In this document: positions 12,403 through 23,221 of the stretch, piece after piece | Numbering within the stretch: position 1 is the first letter of the stretch | How the letters are laid out: the number at the start of each line of letters is the position of its first letter | Assembly: GCF_000346465.2 (NCBI RefSeq) | Contig: NC_034016.1 | Span: 5,097,606-5,161,605 of the forward strand | Length of the DNA stretch: 64,000 nt | DNA from: Prunus persica | Taxonomy: Eukaryota > Streptophyta > Magnoliopsida > Rosales > Rosaceae | Direction of reading: 5' to 3' | Program-made: the position numbers and the translations under genes | The notes under the pieces: model-generated | What the model was told of the DNA's origin: nothing | The model's database searches: none | Seen by the model: only the letters and a program-made list of their open reading frames with translations

Positions 12403-12654
12403 AAGGTAATTTGTATTTGATATTCATTTGAGTTTTGAATTGTGATTTTAATTTTTTGTTGTTTATAATTTGGTTTGATTTTAGATTCGGTTTGGTTGTG
12501 AATTTGATCTTGTGTTTTGGTTTGAGCTGTGGTTAAAATTTTGTGATATTGATCAACTTTAATCTCAAGTGAAAGAAGGTGCCCATAGCCATTGCCCGGC
12601 CATTCACATCATGATACCATTGACTATCACTGAGGTAATGAAGGTAACACTTTC

Positions 12655-13325
12655 AAATAGTTCTATGACATAGTATTAACAGTATACTTCTATGACATAG
12701 TATTAACAGTGTACTTTTTTTTTCTTGTAGATGTATTTCCTTTTGCCTTTGCGATTATTTCTGATGAAACTATGGACAATTGGAGGTGGTTTCTGCACAG
12801 GATATCGGATGTCTTGCTGGTTTTTTTTTGAGTTTTTTTGTATGAAGTGGTATTAACAATGTTTTCTATGAAATAGTAGTAACAATGTTTTTTATGAAAT
12901 TGTATTAACAATGTTTTCTATAAAATGGTAGTAAAAATGTTTTTTATGAAATTGTATTAACAATGTACTTCTATGACATGATATTAACAATGTACGTCTA
13001 TGACTTGGTATTAACAATGTATTTCTATGAAATGGTATTAACAATGGTTTATTGTATGAAATGGTATTAACAATGTTCTATTTGTATGAAATGGTATTAA
13101 CAATATCTTTTTGTAAGAAATGGTATTAAAAATATTTTTGTATGAAATGGTATTAACAATGTTCTATTTGTATGAAATGGTATTAACAATATCTTTTTGT
13201 AAGAAATGGTATTAAATTTTTTTTTTTTTTTTGGGTATGAAATGGTATTAACGATGTTTTTGTATGAAATGGTATTAACAATGTTTTCCTATGAAATGGT
13301 ATTAACAATGTACTTCTATGACATG
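12655..13325. repeat. Minisatellite, ~27-bp unit 'tatgaaatggtattaacaat'
   Basis: More than twenty diverged copies of TATGAAATGGTATTAACAAT followed by a variable T-rich spacer (gtttt, gttctattt, atctttt). Unit length varies between about 24 and 32 bp. It lies directly after the captured GRP fragment, inside the same TIR element. Confidence 0.9.
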
Positions 13326-14140
13326 GTTTCCAGAGGTTCGATGGAGAAGGAAGGGTCGTAGGGGCATGCCCTTGGTTTTTGTTTTTTTTAATTTTTAATT
13401 TTAAAAAAAATCTAGGTTGGGCTTGTTTTGGGTTTTTTTGGGTTTTTTGTATTGGGCTTTTTTTAAGTTAGTTAGTGGCAGTCATGTAATTTATAGGAAA
13501 TTCAACACTCATTTTGTATGTAGTAAATGATTTTTGGGTATGTTTCTAAAGTGTATTTCATGTAGGTTTTTTTTATAATTTTAGCCTCTATTTTGGGTAT
13601 ATCACTAAAGCTCCCTTAAATTTATATATGGTTTTTAATGTGCAATGGGCAACACTACATGATATTGTTCATAACAACCTCAATTTTGCACAAACAAATA
13701 AAATTTAAAATTTAAAATAACAACAATACTCATAAGACAACTAAGTGGTGGTCGGTGGTTGTTATTGATATATTAATCAAATTCTTTGTGTTTGCATACA
13801 AGTAAAGACTTAATTATACATAAACTCGATGAAATTTATAACCTTAATAACAAACAAAAAGTCTTTGGTTTGGAGGAAAAGAAATGTACATATGAGTTTG
13901 GTAATTATAATAACAAAAAAAAAACTTCCATTTAATTATTTTTAAATTTTAAAAATAATAATTTTTTAGTCCGACACAGCACCAAACATAGGTCTTCACT
14001 ATTTTTATAATCCAGCTTCTTAGTCCGACGCAGCACCAAACATAGGTCAGTACTTAATCCAGCTTAGGCCAATCCGAGCTAATCCTAGACAGTCCTAGAA
14101 TTTAGTCCAGTCCATGATAGTCCGCCGTGCCAAACGACCC

Positions 14141-14440
14141 TCAAGTGTACTGCAGAGCAATAGCTGCAACTAAAGCTGCATTTGATATGGCTGATGAGCT
14201 CAAAATGCCCAAAATGAATGTACGTGCTTGATATTGGTGGTGGGTTCAAAGCAAATCAACTGTTTGATGAAATAGCCGAGACCATAAATGTTGCCATCAA
14301 AGACTACTTTTCTGATCATCAGTCAGATTCTGATCTGACGGTGATGGCTGAGCCAGGAAGGTTCTTTGCTAAAACTGCATTCACAATGGTTGCAAATGTG
14401 ATGGGGAAGAGAGTGAGGGGAGAGAAAAGAGAGTATTGGA
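14141..14440 (+). pseudogene. ODC: Ornithine decarboxylase pseudogene, middle part
   Basis: This continues the frame broken at 9329: YCRAIAATKAAFDMADELKM, then after a frameshift VLDIGGGFKANQLFDEIAET (the Gly-rich PLP phosphate-binding loop GGGF), then LTVMAEPGRFFAKTAFTMVA (the conserved EPGR motif). About four extra bases (tacg, 14221-14224) between Asn-Val and Leu-Asp-Ile cause the frameshift. Homology stops at EYW near 14440 and is replaced by unrelated CT-rich sequence. The C-terminal third, with the catalytic cysteine region, is absent from the window. The gene is therefore dead by insertion, frameshift and truncation. Confidence 0.88.
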
Positions 14441-14637
14441 AATATCTCTCTCTATACGCATCAATTCTCTCTGTCCAAACCCTATCCCCATTGAATCTAC
14501 CTCCAAGCTCTATCACCATAGTAAGCACTTCGTCTCTGTCGCCATTGTAAGCACTTAGTCTCTGCCTCCAAGCTCTACTGGTTTCTCTCGCCCGATGATT
14601 CTTTGTCTGTCGCCGTCAACCAGAAGAGGTACCTTAC

Positions 14638-14692
<55 letters not shown>

Positions 14693-15303
14693 TCTTCAAT
14701 TTATTGATTTTGCCTATAATTTCATATACACTTTCTTTGAATTTGAAAGATATGGGAACCTCATAATTTCATATACAACTCTCTCTCTCTCTCTCCTTCT
14801 TCAATTTATTGATTTTGCCTATAATTTCATATACACTTTCTTTGAATTTGAAAGATATGGGAACCTCATAATTTCATATACAACTTGCCCTAAACCCTGA
14901 TTCTTCTTTATGGGCTAGATTGTTTTCGGTGGCAGGAAATGCGTAGGGAAATTACACTTCCTACTTATTCTTCTTTATAGGCTAGATTCTGAAATTTTTC
15001 GGTGGAAAAGAGAGGGGTGTTGTGCTAGGTTATTGTGCTGAGTTAATTAACTTGGATGTTTACATGGATACCAAAATTTAGCAAATACATATATGTATTT
15101 ATATATGGGAACAATGGGACCACCTTGCATATGCATGATGCATATCTCTGAATCAACAGCTGCCAATTAATCTCTGTAATTTGACCAACCATTTTTTGTT
15201 TTGATTCAAACATTTTTTCCTCTTTCGATCCTCGGTTGGCCTTTTGGGTTTTCTGCTCAAAGGCAAAGGCCATTATTATGTCACACTGTCTTCTTCACAC
15301 CCA
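14441..15303. repeat. (CT)n plus 105-bp tandem duplication; no gene
   Basis: 14640-14690 is a CT microsatellite. A unit beginning 'cttcttcaatttattgattttg' occurs at 14691 and again at 14796 (period 105 bp), each copy ending in 'cataatttcatatacaac' and the first also in a short CT run. The remaining sequence up to the CACTA element at 15304 shows no recognisable coding. Confidence 0.8.
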
Positions 15304-16203
15304 CACTACTACATTTTACACTTTGCGCGACGAAGTTAATTTCGTCGCGCAAAATAAATTGTGGTCGCACAAATTTCAGCGCCACAAAAACTTCGTCGCG
15401 CAGAATCCGTCGCGCAAAGATCGTGTAGAAAGACTTTGCGCGACGAAGTTTTTTCATTGGTCGCGCAAAGTTACTTTGCGCGACGAAAAAATATTGGTCG
15501 CGCAAAGTAACTTTGCGCGACGAACTCAAAGTGACTTTGCGCGACGACAAATATTGGTAGCGCAAAGTTTTGCGCGACAAAATACATTGGTCGCGCAAAG
15601 GTTTGCGCGACGAAAAACATTGGTCGCGCAAAGTTTTGCTCGACGAAATACATTGGTCGTGCAAAGTTTTGCGCGACGAAATACATTGGTCGCACAACTG
15701 TTTGCGCGACGAAATACATTGGTCGCGCAAAGTCTTAAAAAAATTCCCGCGTCAAATTTTTGGTACCCGCCCAAATTTTTAGAGTTTTACGCGACAAATA
15801 GTAACGTCGCGCAAATATTTGCGCGACGAAATATTTTTTGTTTTAAATTTTTTTAATTTGAAATAAACTAATTTAATAGTTTGCGCTACGAAATATTTTT
15901 TCTTTAGAATTTATTTATATGAATTTTTTCAAATTTTTACTTTTTAAATTTAATTTAATTGTATGATTTCTTTTTAAAATAACTTCAATTTAAATTGATA
16001 TTAATTTTTTCAAATTTTTACTTTTTAAATTTAATTTAATTGTAAGATTTTTCTTAATTACTTTAATTTAAATTGACATATTCAAAATAAATTACATATG
16101 AAAAATAGTGATCAAATTATCCAATAAATATAAATATATATTCAAAATGTACATATAAATTAACAAAGTACAATAATAAAATTCTAATACAAGCGTATTG
16201 TGG

Positions 16204-16277
16204 TGGTAGTGGCGGAGGATATGTTTTGATAGCTTCCTAATCCTCAACTTTAGCCGTCAAAGTCTCGATGATTCCCT
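16204..16277 (-). pseudogene. Relic C-terminal exon of a CACTA transposase (copy C)
   Basis: The minus-strand frame reads GIIETLTAKVED, stop, EAIKTYPPPLPPQYA. It is homologous to 5408-5497. The TAG after KVED at 16237-16239 is shared with copy A, while the proline-rich tail is still open here. Function in the ancestor is inferred from resemblance to En/Spm TNPA-type C-termini. Confidence 0.4.
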
Positions 16278-17697
16278 ACAAAAAAAACAAATATAGTCAA
16301 ATAACAACAACAACAACAAAAAGAATGCACAATCTCCCCTAAAATTGTTATACCACAAATCCAACCCAAACTCCAATCTCTCCCCTTTACTCAACCCCAA
16401 ACCCCACACAAACTCAAAACTAACTCCAAAAACACATATTAATGAAAAAAATTTAAAATTTGGAGAGAATATACCTTTTGGCAAGATTGAGAGTGAGTGA
16501 GAATGAGAGGGAGAAGTGAGTGTGAGAGAATTAGAAAAGATAGTGATAGAGAGATGAGAGAGTGAGAGATAGTGAAAAGATAGATGAGAGAGTGAGTGAG
16601 AGTGAGAGATAGTAAAGATAGAGATGAGAGATTAAGTGAGAGGAGTTAGTGTGAGAGAAAGGGTGCGATTTGGGGAAAGGGAAAGAGAGAGGAGAGGTAA
16701 GAGTAGAGAAAGAAATTGAGAAAATGGTGGAGGAGTTATTTCAGTTTTAAAAATCGTATCACTTTGCGCGACGAAAATATGGTTGGTCGCGCAAAGTTTT
16801 GCGCGACGAAACATATTGGTCTCGCAAAGTTTTGCGCGACGAATAGAGGAATATTGGTCGCGCAAAGTCTAAAAAAATTATTTTTTTAAAAAAAAAATTC
16901 CCGCATCCCATTTTTGGTACCCGCCAAAATTTTTAAATTTTTGCGCGACGAAAAATAATTATTGGTCGCGCAAAGTCTAAAACAATTATATATAAAAAAT
17001 TCCCGCGTCCCATTTTTGGTACCCGCTCAAATTTTTGCGCGACGAAAAATATATATTGGTCGCGCAAAGTTTTGCGCAACGAAACATATTGGTCTCGCAA
17101 ATTTTTGCGCGACGAATACAGGAGTATTGGTCGCGCAAAGTCTAAAAAAAATTATTTTTTTTAAAAAAAATTCCTGCATCCCATTTTTGGTACCCGCCAA
17201 AATTTTTAAATTTTTGCGCGACGAAAAATATATATTGGTCGCGCAAAGTCTAAAACAATTATATAAAAAAATTCCCGCGTCCCATTTTTGATACCCGCCC
17301 AAAATTTTTGCGCGACGAAAAATATATATTGGTCGCGCAAAGTTTTGAGCGACAAAAAATATTGGTCGCGCAAAGTCTAAAGTTTTTTTTTTAATTTTAA
17401 AAACCCGCGTCCCATTTTTGGTACTCGCCCAAATTTTTTGAGTTTTGCACAATGAACTGTTGGTCGCGCAAACTTTTGAGAGACGAAAAATTGGTTCGTA
17501 GCACAATATTTATAAAAATAATTGTTATGAATAATAAAAAATAAAAAAAAATTATTTTATGATTTAAAATATAATTAAGGTGAAAGCTACTTAATAAATG
17601 TATATACTATTCAATTTCTTAAGTGTTATACGTATAAAATAAATAAATTTAAAGCTACTTAATAAATATATGTATATAAATATATATATATACACAC

Positions 17698-19290
17698 ACC
17701 ATTCAACGATCCAACCATAAGACTTGTTTGTATATACTTCAAGATCGTATACCCCAAAAATCGCAAAAAACAAACATTCAGAGATTTAGTAACGGGACAA
17801 AACTTTTCGATAGTTATAAATGAAAAATCACGATTTAACGGTTATTTTAACTCCGATTTTGATGATTTTTTTACAGCTACACTCCTTGACCCTATATGAA
17901 TACAATGATTGAATTTGATCTTCAATTTAAAACATTTGCACTAGTGGATACCACAAAATCTTATGTTATATTTAACGAAAATATAAATAAACTCTTAATT
18001 GTTAGTGAATATATTGTTTTGATGGCATATGCATTCTACGAAACTAGTTTCAACGATCCAACCGTCAAACTTGTTTTTTTATACTTCGAGATCATATACG
18101 CCAAAAATCGGAAAAAATAAACATTCATAGATCAAGTAACGGGACAAAACTTTTCGACGGTTATAAATGAAAAATCATGATTTAACGGTTATTTTAACTC
18201 CGATATCGATGATTTTTTACAGCTACACTCCTTGACCCTATATGAATACAATGACTGAATTTGATCTTCAATTTAAAATATTTACACTAGTGGATACCAC
18301 AAAATCTTATGTTATATTTAACGAAAGTATAAATAAACTCTTAATTGTTAGTGAATATATTGTTTTGATGGCATATGCATTCTACGAAACTAATTTCAAC
18401 GATCCAACCGTCAAACTTGTTTTTTTATACTTCGAGATCATATACGCCAAAAATCGGAAAAAATAAACATTCAAAGATCAAGCAACGGGACAAAACTTTT
18501 CGACGGTTATAAATGAAAAATCATGATTTAATGGTTATTTTAACTCCGATTTTGATGATTTTTTACACCTACACTCCTTGACCCTATGTGAATACAATGA
18601 CTGAATTTGATCTTCAATTTAAAATATTTACACTAGTGGATACCACAAAATCTTATGTTATATTTAACGAAAATATAAATAAACTCTTAATTGTTAGTGA
18701 ATATATTGTTTTGATGGTATACACATTCTACGAAACTAGTTTCAACGATCCAACCGTCAAACTTGTTTGTTTATACTTCGAGATCATTTATGCCAAAAAT
18801 CGGAAAAAAAAAACATTCATTGATCAAGTAATGAGACAAAAATTTTTGACGGTTATAAATGAAAAATCATGATTTAATGGTTATTTTAACTTCGATTTTG
18901 ATGATTTTTTATAGCTACACTCCTTGACCCTATATGAATACAATGACTGAATTTGATCTTCAATTTAAAATATTTACACTAGTGGATACCACAAAATCTT
19001 ATGTTATACTTACGAAAGTATAAATAAACTCCTAATTGTTAGTGAACAAAAAAAAACTAGTTTCAACAATCCAACCGTCAAACTTGTTTGTTTATACTTC
19101 GAGATCATATACGCCAAAAATCGGAAAAAATAAACATTCAGAGATCAAGTAAGGGGACAAAACTTTTCGATGGTTGTAATGAAAAATCACGATTTAATGG
19201 TTATTTTAACTCCGATTTTGATGATTTTTTACTGCTACACTCCTTGACCCGATATGAATACAATGAACTAATTCGATCGTCAATTTAAAA
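17698..19290 (+). repeat. ~346-bp tandem array inside CACTA copy C
   Basis: About 4.6 copies. ATG landmarks fall at 17896, 18242, 18588 and 18934 (346-bp steps), then 19254 after a short internal deletion. Three consecutive units keep open frames of 74, 74 and 94 codons starting MNTM(I/T)EFDLQFK. I regard it as a repeat; a coding role is untested. Confidence 0.85.
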
Positions 19291-19828
19291 TATATATTTT
19301 CTAACAAAAACCCAATCCGAACAACAATAATATATTTTTCTAATAAAAATCCGATCCGATCTAAAATAATAAGTTTAAAGCTACTTAATAAATATATATA
19401 CCGTTTAATTTCTTAAGTGTTATGCATACAAAATAAAAAAAAAAATAAATTGGTTTAGGTGACAAAATGTTTGGATTACGTCATGCAAAGATTCTAAAAA
19501 ATAATTTTTTTATTCTATTTATTTTTGTAAGGACTTTGCGCGACGAAAAGTAAACTTCGTCGCGCAAAGTCACTTTGAGCGACGAAGTTTACTTTTCGTC
19601 GCGCAAAATTGGTCGCGCAAGACTTTGAACGACGATGTATTGTCGTCGCGCAAAAGTTTGTCGCGCGAAGTGACTTTGCGCGACGAATTATTTTTCGTTG
19701 CGCAAAATTTGGTCGCGCAAGACTTTGAGCGACGAAGTTTCAAGTTTCGTCGCGCAAAGTAACTTTGAGCGACGAATAATTTTTCATTGCGCAAAATTTG
19801 GTCGCGCAAGGGGTTTTTTTTACTAGTG

Positions 19829-20155
19829 CCACATACTTTATGATTTTACTCACTGATAAGATTGTGGAGTTTATTTATTTGCATGTATTTGAAGATTATT
19901 AGATTTTTCTCTTGACAAAGTGATAATTAAAATGATTAAAATGTATGATAGGCCTTGATCATTGATCTAAATGCTGGAAAGTGAAAATTTTTAAATGGAA
20001 CGTAATGAATCTAACTAAAGCTTTTTCTTTTCTGAAACTACATATGGTACACTGTTTCCATATCAACTATATGTGATTTATGATATGTTGTATAAATGCC
20101 AGACCATCAACAAACTTCTTTGAGGGCAAACTTCTCCCCACCAGATGTGTAGTTC
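19829..20155. other. Spacer between two CACTA elements; nothing recognised
   Basis: AT-rich sequence without an open frame, TIR or RNA gene. It probably represents the ancestral target locus for both flanking elements. Confidence 0.5.
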
Positions 20156-21116
20156 CACTACTACAAAAAGTGAAAAAGACGACCAGAAAACAACGACGGT
20201 CTAAGTGAAAACCGTCGTGGTTTTTAAAAAGACGACGGTTCTAAAAACACCGTCGTGTAATACCACCTTAGACAACTAAAAAATGGAGATTCAAATGGTT
20301 GTTCAAAAACAACAACGTACCTAATTAAACAACCGACGTCTATTTGAAACAGATTTTCGCAGTGTAAAATCAAAGCAAACAAAGAACGGCAGAAGTTATG
20401 AATAGACCGACGTAGAAAGTAAAGACGACGATTTCAATAAAAGCCGCCGTTTTTACTCATAAAATAACACGACGAGGTTTTCGTATAAGACGCCGTATAA
20501 TTACAAACAAATCCACGGCTTTAAAATACAAAATAATCTTAACAGATGACACAGATTTGCAATCAGAGAGACAATTTTTTGGAAGTTGATCAACGTCGTT
20601 GCAAATTTGCAATCAGAGAGACAATTTTCAACGACGGTTATATTATACCTAACGACGTTTAAAAACAAATCAACGTCGCTCAACAAATATATTACGTCGT
20701 CTTAGTCTTACTTAAGACGACGAAAAACGACGACAGTAGTAAAAAAACAGTCGTTGTTTTTATATTCTTATTTTATTTAAATCTGTCGTGTTAGTTAAAA
20801 ACGACGGCATAACAAAAAACCGTCGTTTTGTTTCAAACTGAATTAATTTAAAATTTCTTCAGGAAAGCAAAATCTATTTATAATTTTCTCGGGTTAGTAA
20901 TATTGCGTCGTGTTAGTTTACAAATTCTAGAACATTAATTTCCCTCATTTTAAATTTCCTCGGGAAAGAAAAATCTATTTATCACGCTTTGTAATTGAAA
21001 ACTAAAATTGAAAGAATTCTGGAAAAAAAACTCTATTTATAATTTTACCTTAATATAGACGACGAGAAAAGACGACGGTAGAACAGAAAACCGCCGTTGT
21101 TTCAGTTTCTTTAACA

Positions 21117-21570
21117 GTTTGGTCCTTTATCTTTCTGCAGGACTTGTATAGTTCAAAGCATTGACAATGTCTTCATCATATCTCCCAGCAACTACTGATT
21201 CGATTGCTCATGCTTTAGAGGCCATCTGAAGCCATTTCTATTCTTTATCGCATTCTTGAAACCCATCTTCTTCTTCTGAAGCTCTACGGATAAAGGAAGA
21301 GGCTATCACAAATCTGACGGATCTTCTTAGTCAAAAAAATCAAGCAGAGGATCAGGCACATCTGATCTTCAGATTTCCCTGAGAAGCGAACTTTCCTTCG
21401 ACAGCGAGTGGAGGCCAGGCTTGCATCTCTTTTGATGGAAAGCAAGGAGTATTCAGAAGCACTAAGTGTCCTATCAGGCTTGATCAAGGAAGTGAGAAGG
21501 CTAGTTGACAAGCTTCTTCTTGTCAACTAGCCTAAATGTAAGCTCAATTTCTCTTTGAGAAAGACCTCCA
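21117..21570 (+). pseudogene. RPN6: Captured 26S proteasome subunit RPN6 (PSMD11) fragment
   Basis: RPN6 is a PCI-domain lid subunit of the 26S proteasome that braces lid and base. From ATG 21167 the text reads MSSSYLPATTDSIAHALEA. In other frames it continues PSEAISILYRILET, EALRIKEEAITNLTDLLSQ, then EKRTFLRQRVEARLA, SLLMESKEYSEAL, LIKEVRRLVDKLLLV, stop, and KLNFSLRK. These blocks occur in RPN6 order with internal stretches missing between them and with introns absent or deleted. Several frameshifts and a TAG at 21528-21530 make it non-coding. It sits between the 5' subterminal repeats and the transposon's own genes. A rearranged homologue is in the second copy, so capture predates their split. 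Identification is from recognised family sequence. Confidence 0.85.
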
Positions 21571-22369
21571 AATTATTGTCTTTGAGATGTGAGAGACAGT
21601 GTCTCTGAGAGAGGAAGAACTTGGAACCCTAAATGTAAACCGCGAAAATGAATGAAAGCGACAAATTTATAGAATAAATTTTTAAAACCAACGGCGGTCC
21701 TTACCAAAAACCGCCGTTTAAATTGTAACATCAACGTCGGTATTACTGACGTATATTACAGAACTCCATGTCGGTACATTAATAATCCCGACGTCTTAAA
21801 TAATCTACCATGACGCGAGTTATTACTTATGTACTTTAATTTTTGAGTTTACTACGACGGTACCTACAACCTACTGTCGTATTTATTTACCACGTCCGAA
21901 GTTAAATTTACCGACGTATTTTGTACTTTATACGTCGTAGTTATATGTAACCGCCGTATTATTTTTTTGAAATGGTTTTATATGTAAGCAACTTTTCGTC
22001 TACTTGACTTACACATTAGTTGTTTTTATATTCTTATTTTATTTAAATCTGTCATCCAAAAAAGAAACTTTACATATTGCAGAATATTAATTTCCTTCGT
22101 TTTAAATTTCCTCCGGAAAAAAAACTCTATTTATAACGCACTGTAATTGAAAAATAAACTGAAAGGTCACGGGAAAAAAAATTCTATTCATAATTTAAAA
22201 ATTAAAATCCACGTCGGTTATATTAAACCTAACGACGTTAAATGAAATGATTCCACGTCGAACGAAAAATATTGCGTCGTGTTAGTTAAAAACGACGTAG
22301 TTAAATGTAACCGCCGTATTATTTTTTTGAAATGGTTTTATATGTAAGCAACTTTTCGACTTACACATG

Positions 22370-22537
22370 CACTGTTTCCAAACCCGATTAAAAATTTCAA
22401 TCTCCAGAGAAACCTTTTCGTCTTTTTTCCTTGTCAGAGCATTGTCAGAGTTTCTCATCGTCTTCCTCTCGTCTTCTTCGTCGTCTCTGAACTTAAACAT
22501 CGATCATCTTCCTCTTGCTTTCATTGCACGCAAAAGG
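22370..22537 (+). promoter_or_regulatory. Probable 5' UTR exon of the Transposase_24-Ulp1 gene (copy 1)
   Basis: A pyrimidine-rich, motif-poor stretch (…cttcctctcgtcttcttcg…cattgcacgcaaaag) ends in a good donor, AAAG|GTAAGC at 22536. A good acceptor, CACTTGCAG, precedes the coding ATG at 23222. This suggests a non-coding first exon with its promoter in the subterminal region. The transcription start cannot be placed. Confidence 0.4.
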
Positions 22538-23221
22538 TAAGCTTTCATTTTCACTATTTTGGTTACTGTTTTGCATGCTCATACGTTTTTTGTTTGAAAA
22601 ATCTTTTTACCTTTTTTCTGGCCAAAATCATTTTACTTCTTTCCAAGTTTGATAAAATATACAGACAAAGAGGGAAAGTTTCCAACTTTGAAGACAACTA
22701 CCTCAACTAAATAAGACGACGGTAGACCACGACGGTTCGTCAGTTGTTCTAGCGTCGTCTGAAAATTGACAAAGTTGTTTTTAAAATAATAGTCTTTTTT
22801 TATATGCTTGTTTAATTGCAGGTTTGATTTCTCTGAACAATGGTTTTTGTTTTTCCCTTATTTGATAAAATATAAAGAAAAAGAAACTAGGGTTGGTATC
22901 TAATATAGACGACAAAATATCTTATTGTTTTACATCGTGTGAATGTTAATACCACGACGGTGTATTACTATTGACGTCGTATGAACATAAATACCACGAC
23001 GTTATATAAATAATAGTTTACCACGACGGTGTATTACTATTGACGTCGTGTGAACATATATACCACGACGTTATATAAATAATGGTTTTAAACATTTATT
23101 ACGTCTGAGATTATTTCATTGCGTCGTCTAAAATCATATCATACGTCGTATTTTTTAATACCGTCGTTTGTGTTCTTAATGTTTTCCTGAAATATTTTCA
23201 CTTGCAGTTTTGTCTGTTAGA

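Larger units (their letters stand above)
11606..13608. mobile_element. TIR element (Pack-MULE-like) carrying a host gene fragment
   Basis: The left end 'agtgaaatacccattcctag' followed by 'aaactataaatatacc' matches the reverse complement of the right end ('agtgatatacccaaaatag' then 'aaattataaaaaaaacc'). Similarity continues to 'tagaaacacacccaaaaa', giving imperfect TIRs of roughly 100 bp. I could not fix a target duplication, so superfamily and exact ends are uncertain. The same end sequence recurs at 31116 and 32050. The interior carries an RRM/glycine-rich gene fragment and a minisatellite. Confidence 0.55.
9330..14140. mobile_element. PIF/Harbinger-like insertion (composite) splitting ODC
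   Basis: The left end is GGCATGTTTGGTA and the right end, reversed, is GGGTCGTTTGGCA. This matches the general GG-N-TGTTTGG-type terminus of PIF/Harbinger elements. TCA flanks both ends (9327-9329 and 14141-14143), and removing the insert plus one TCA leaves ODC in frame, which confirms both boundaries. Right-end subterminal repeats ('tagtccgacgcagcaccaaacatagg', twice) support one element. The 4.8 kb includes a CT microsatellite, a nested TIR element with a captured gene fragment, and about 2 kb with no recognisable coding (9730-11600). No transposase is seen. Confidence 0.7.
15304..19828. mobile_element. Non-autonomous CACTA element, copy C
   Basis: It starts CACTACTACATTTTACACTT and ends ...TTTTTTTTACTAGTG. 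CCA flanks both ends (15301-15303, 19829-19831). It is the same family as 4860-8551: subterminal TTTGCGCGACGAA palindromes at both ends, the same relic transposase exon, AG-rich tract and ~346-bp array, but longer arrays and more subterminal copies. No intact transposase. It inserted into unrelated sequence 0.9 kb beyond the ODC relic, so the two family members are independent insertions. Confidence 0.9.

Noticed and set aside
15304..19828. CRISPR-like array
   Set aside because: Palindromic motifs are irregularly spaced, in both orientations and bounded by CACTA termini and a TSD in a plant genome.
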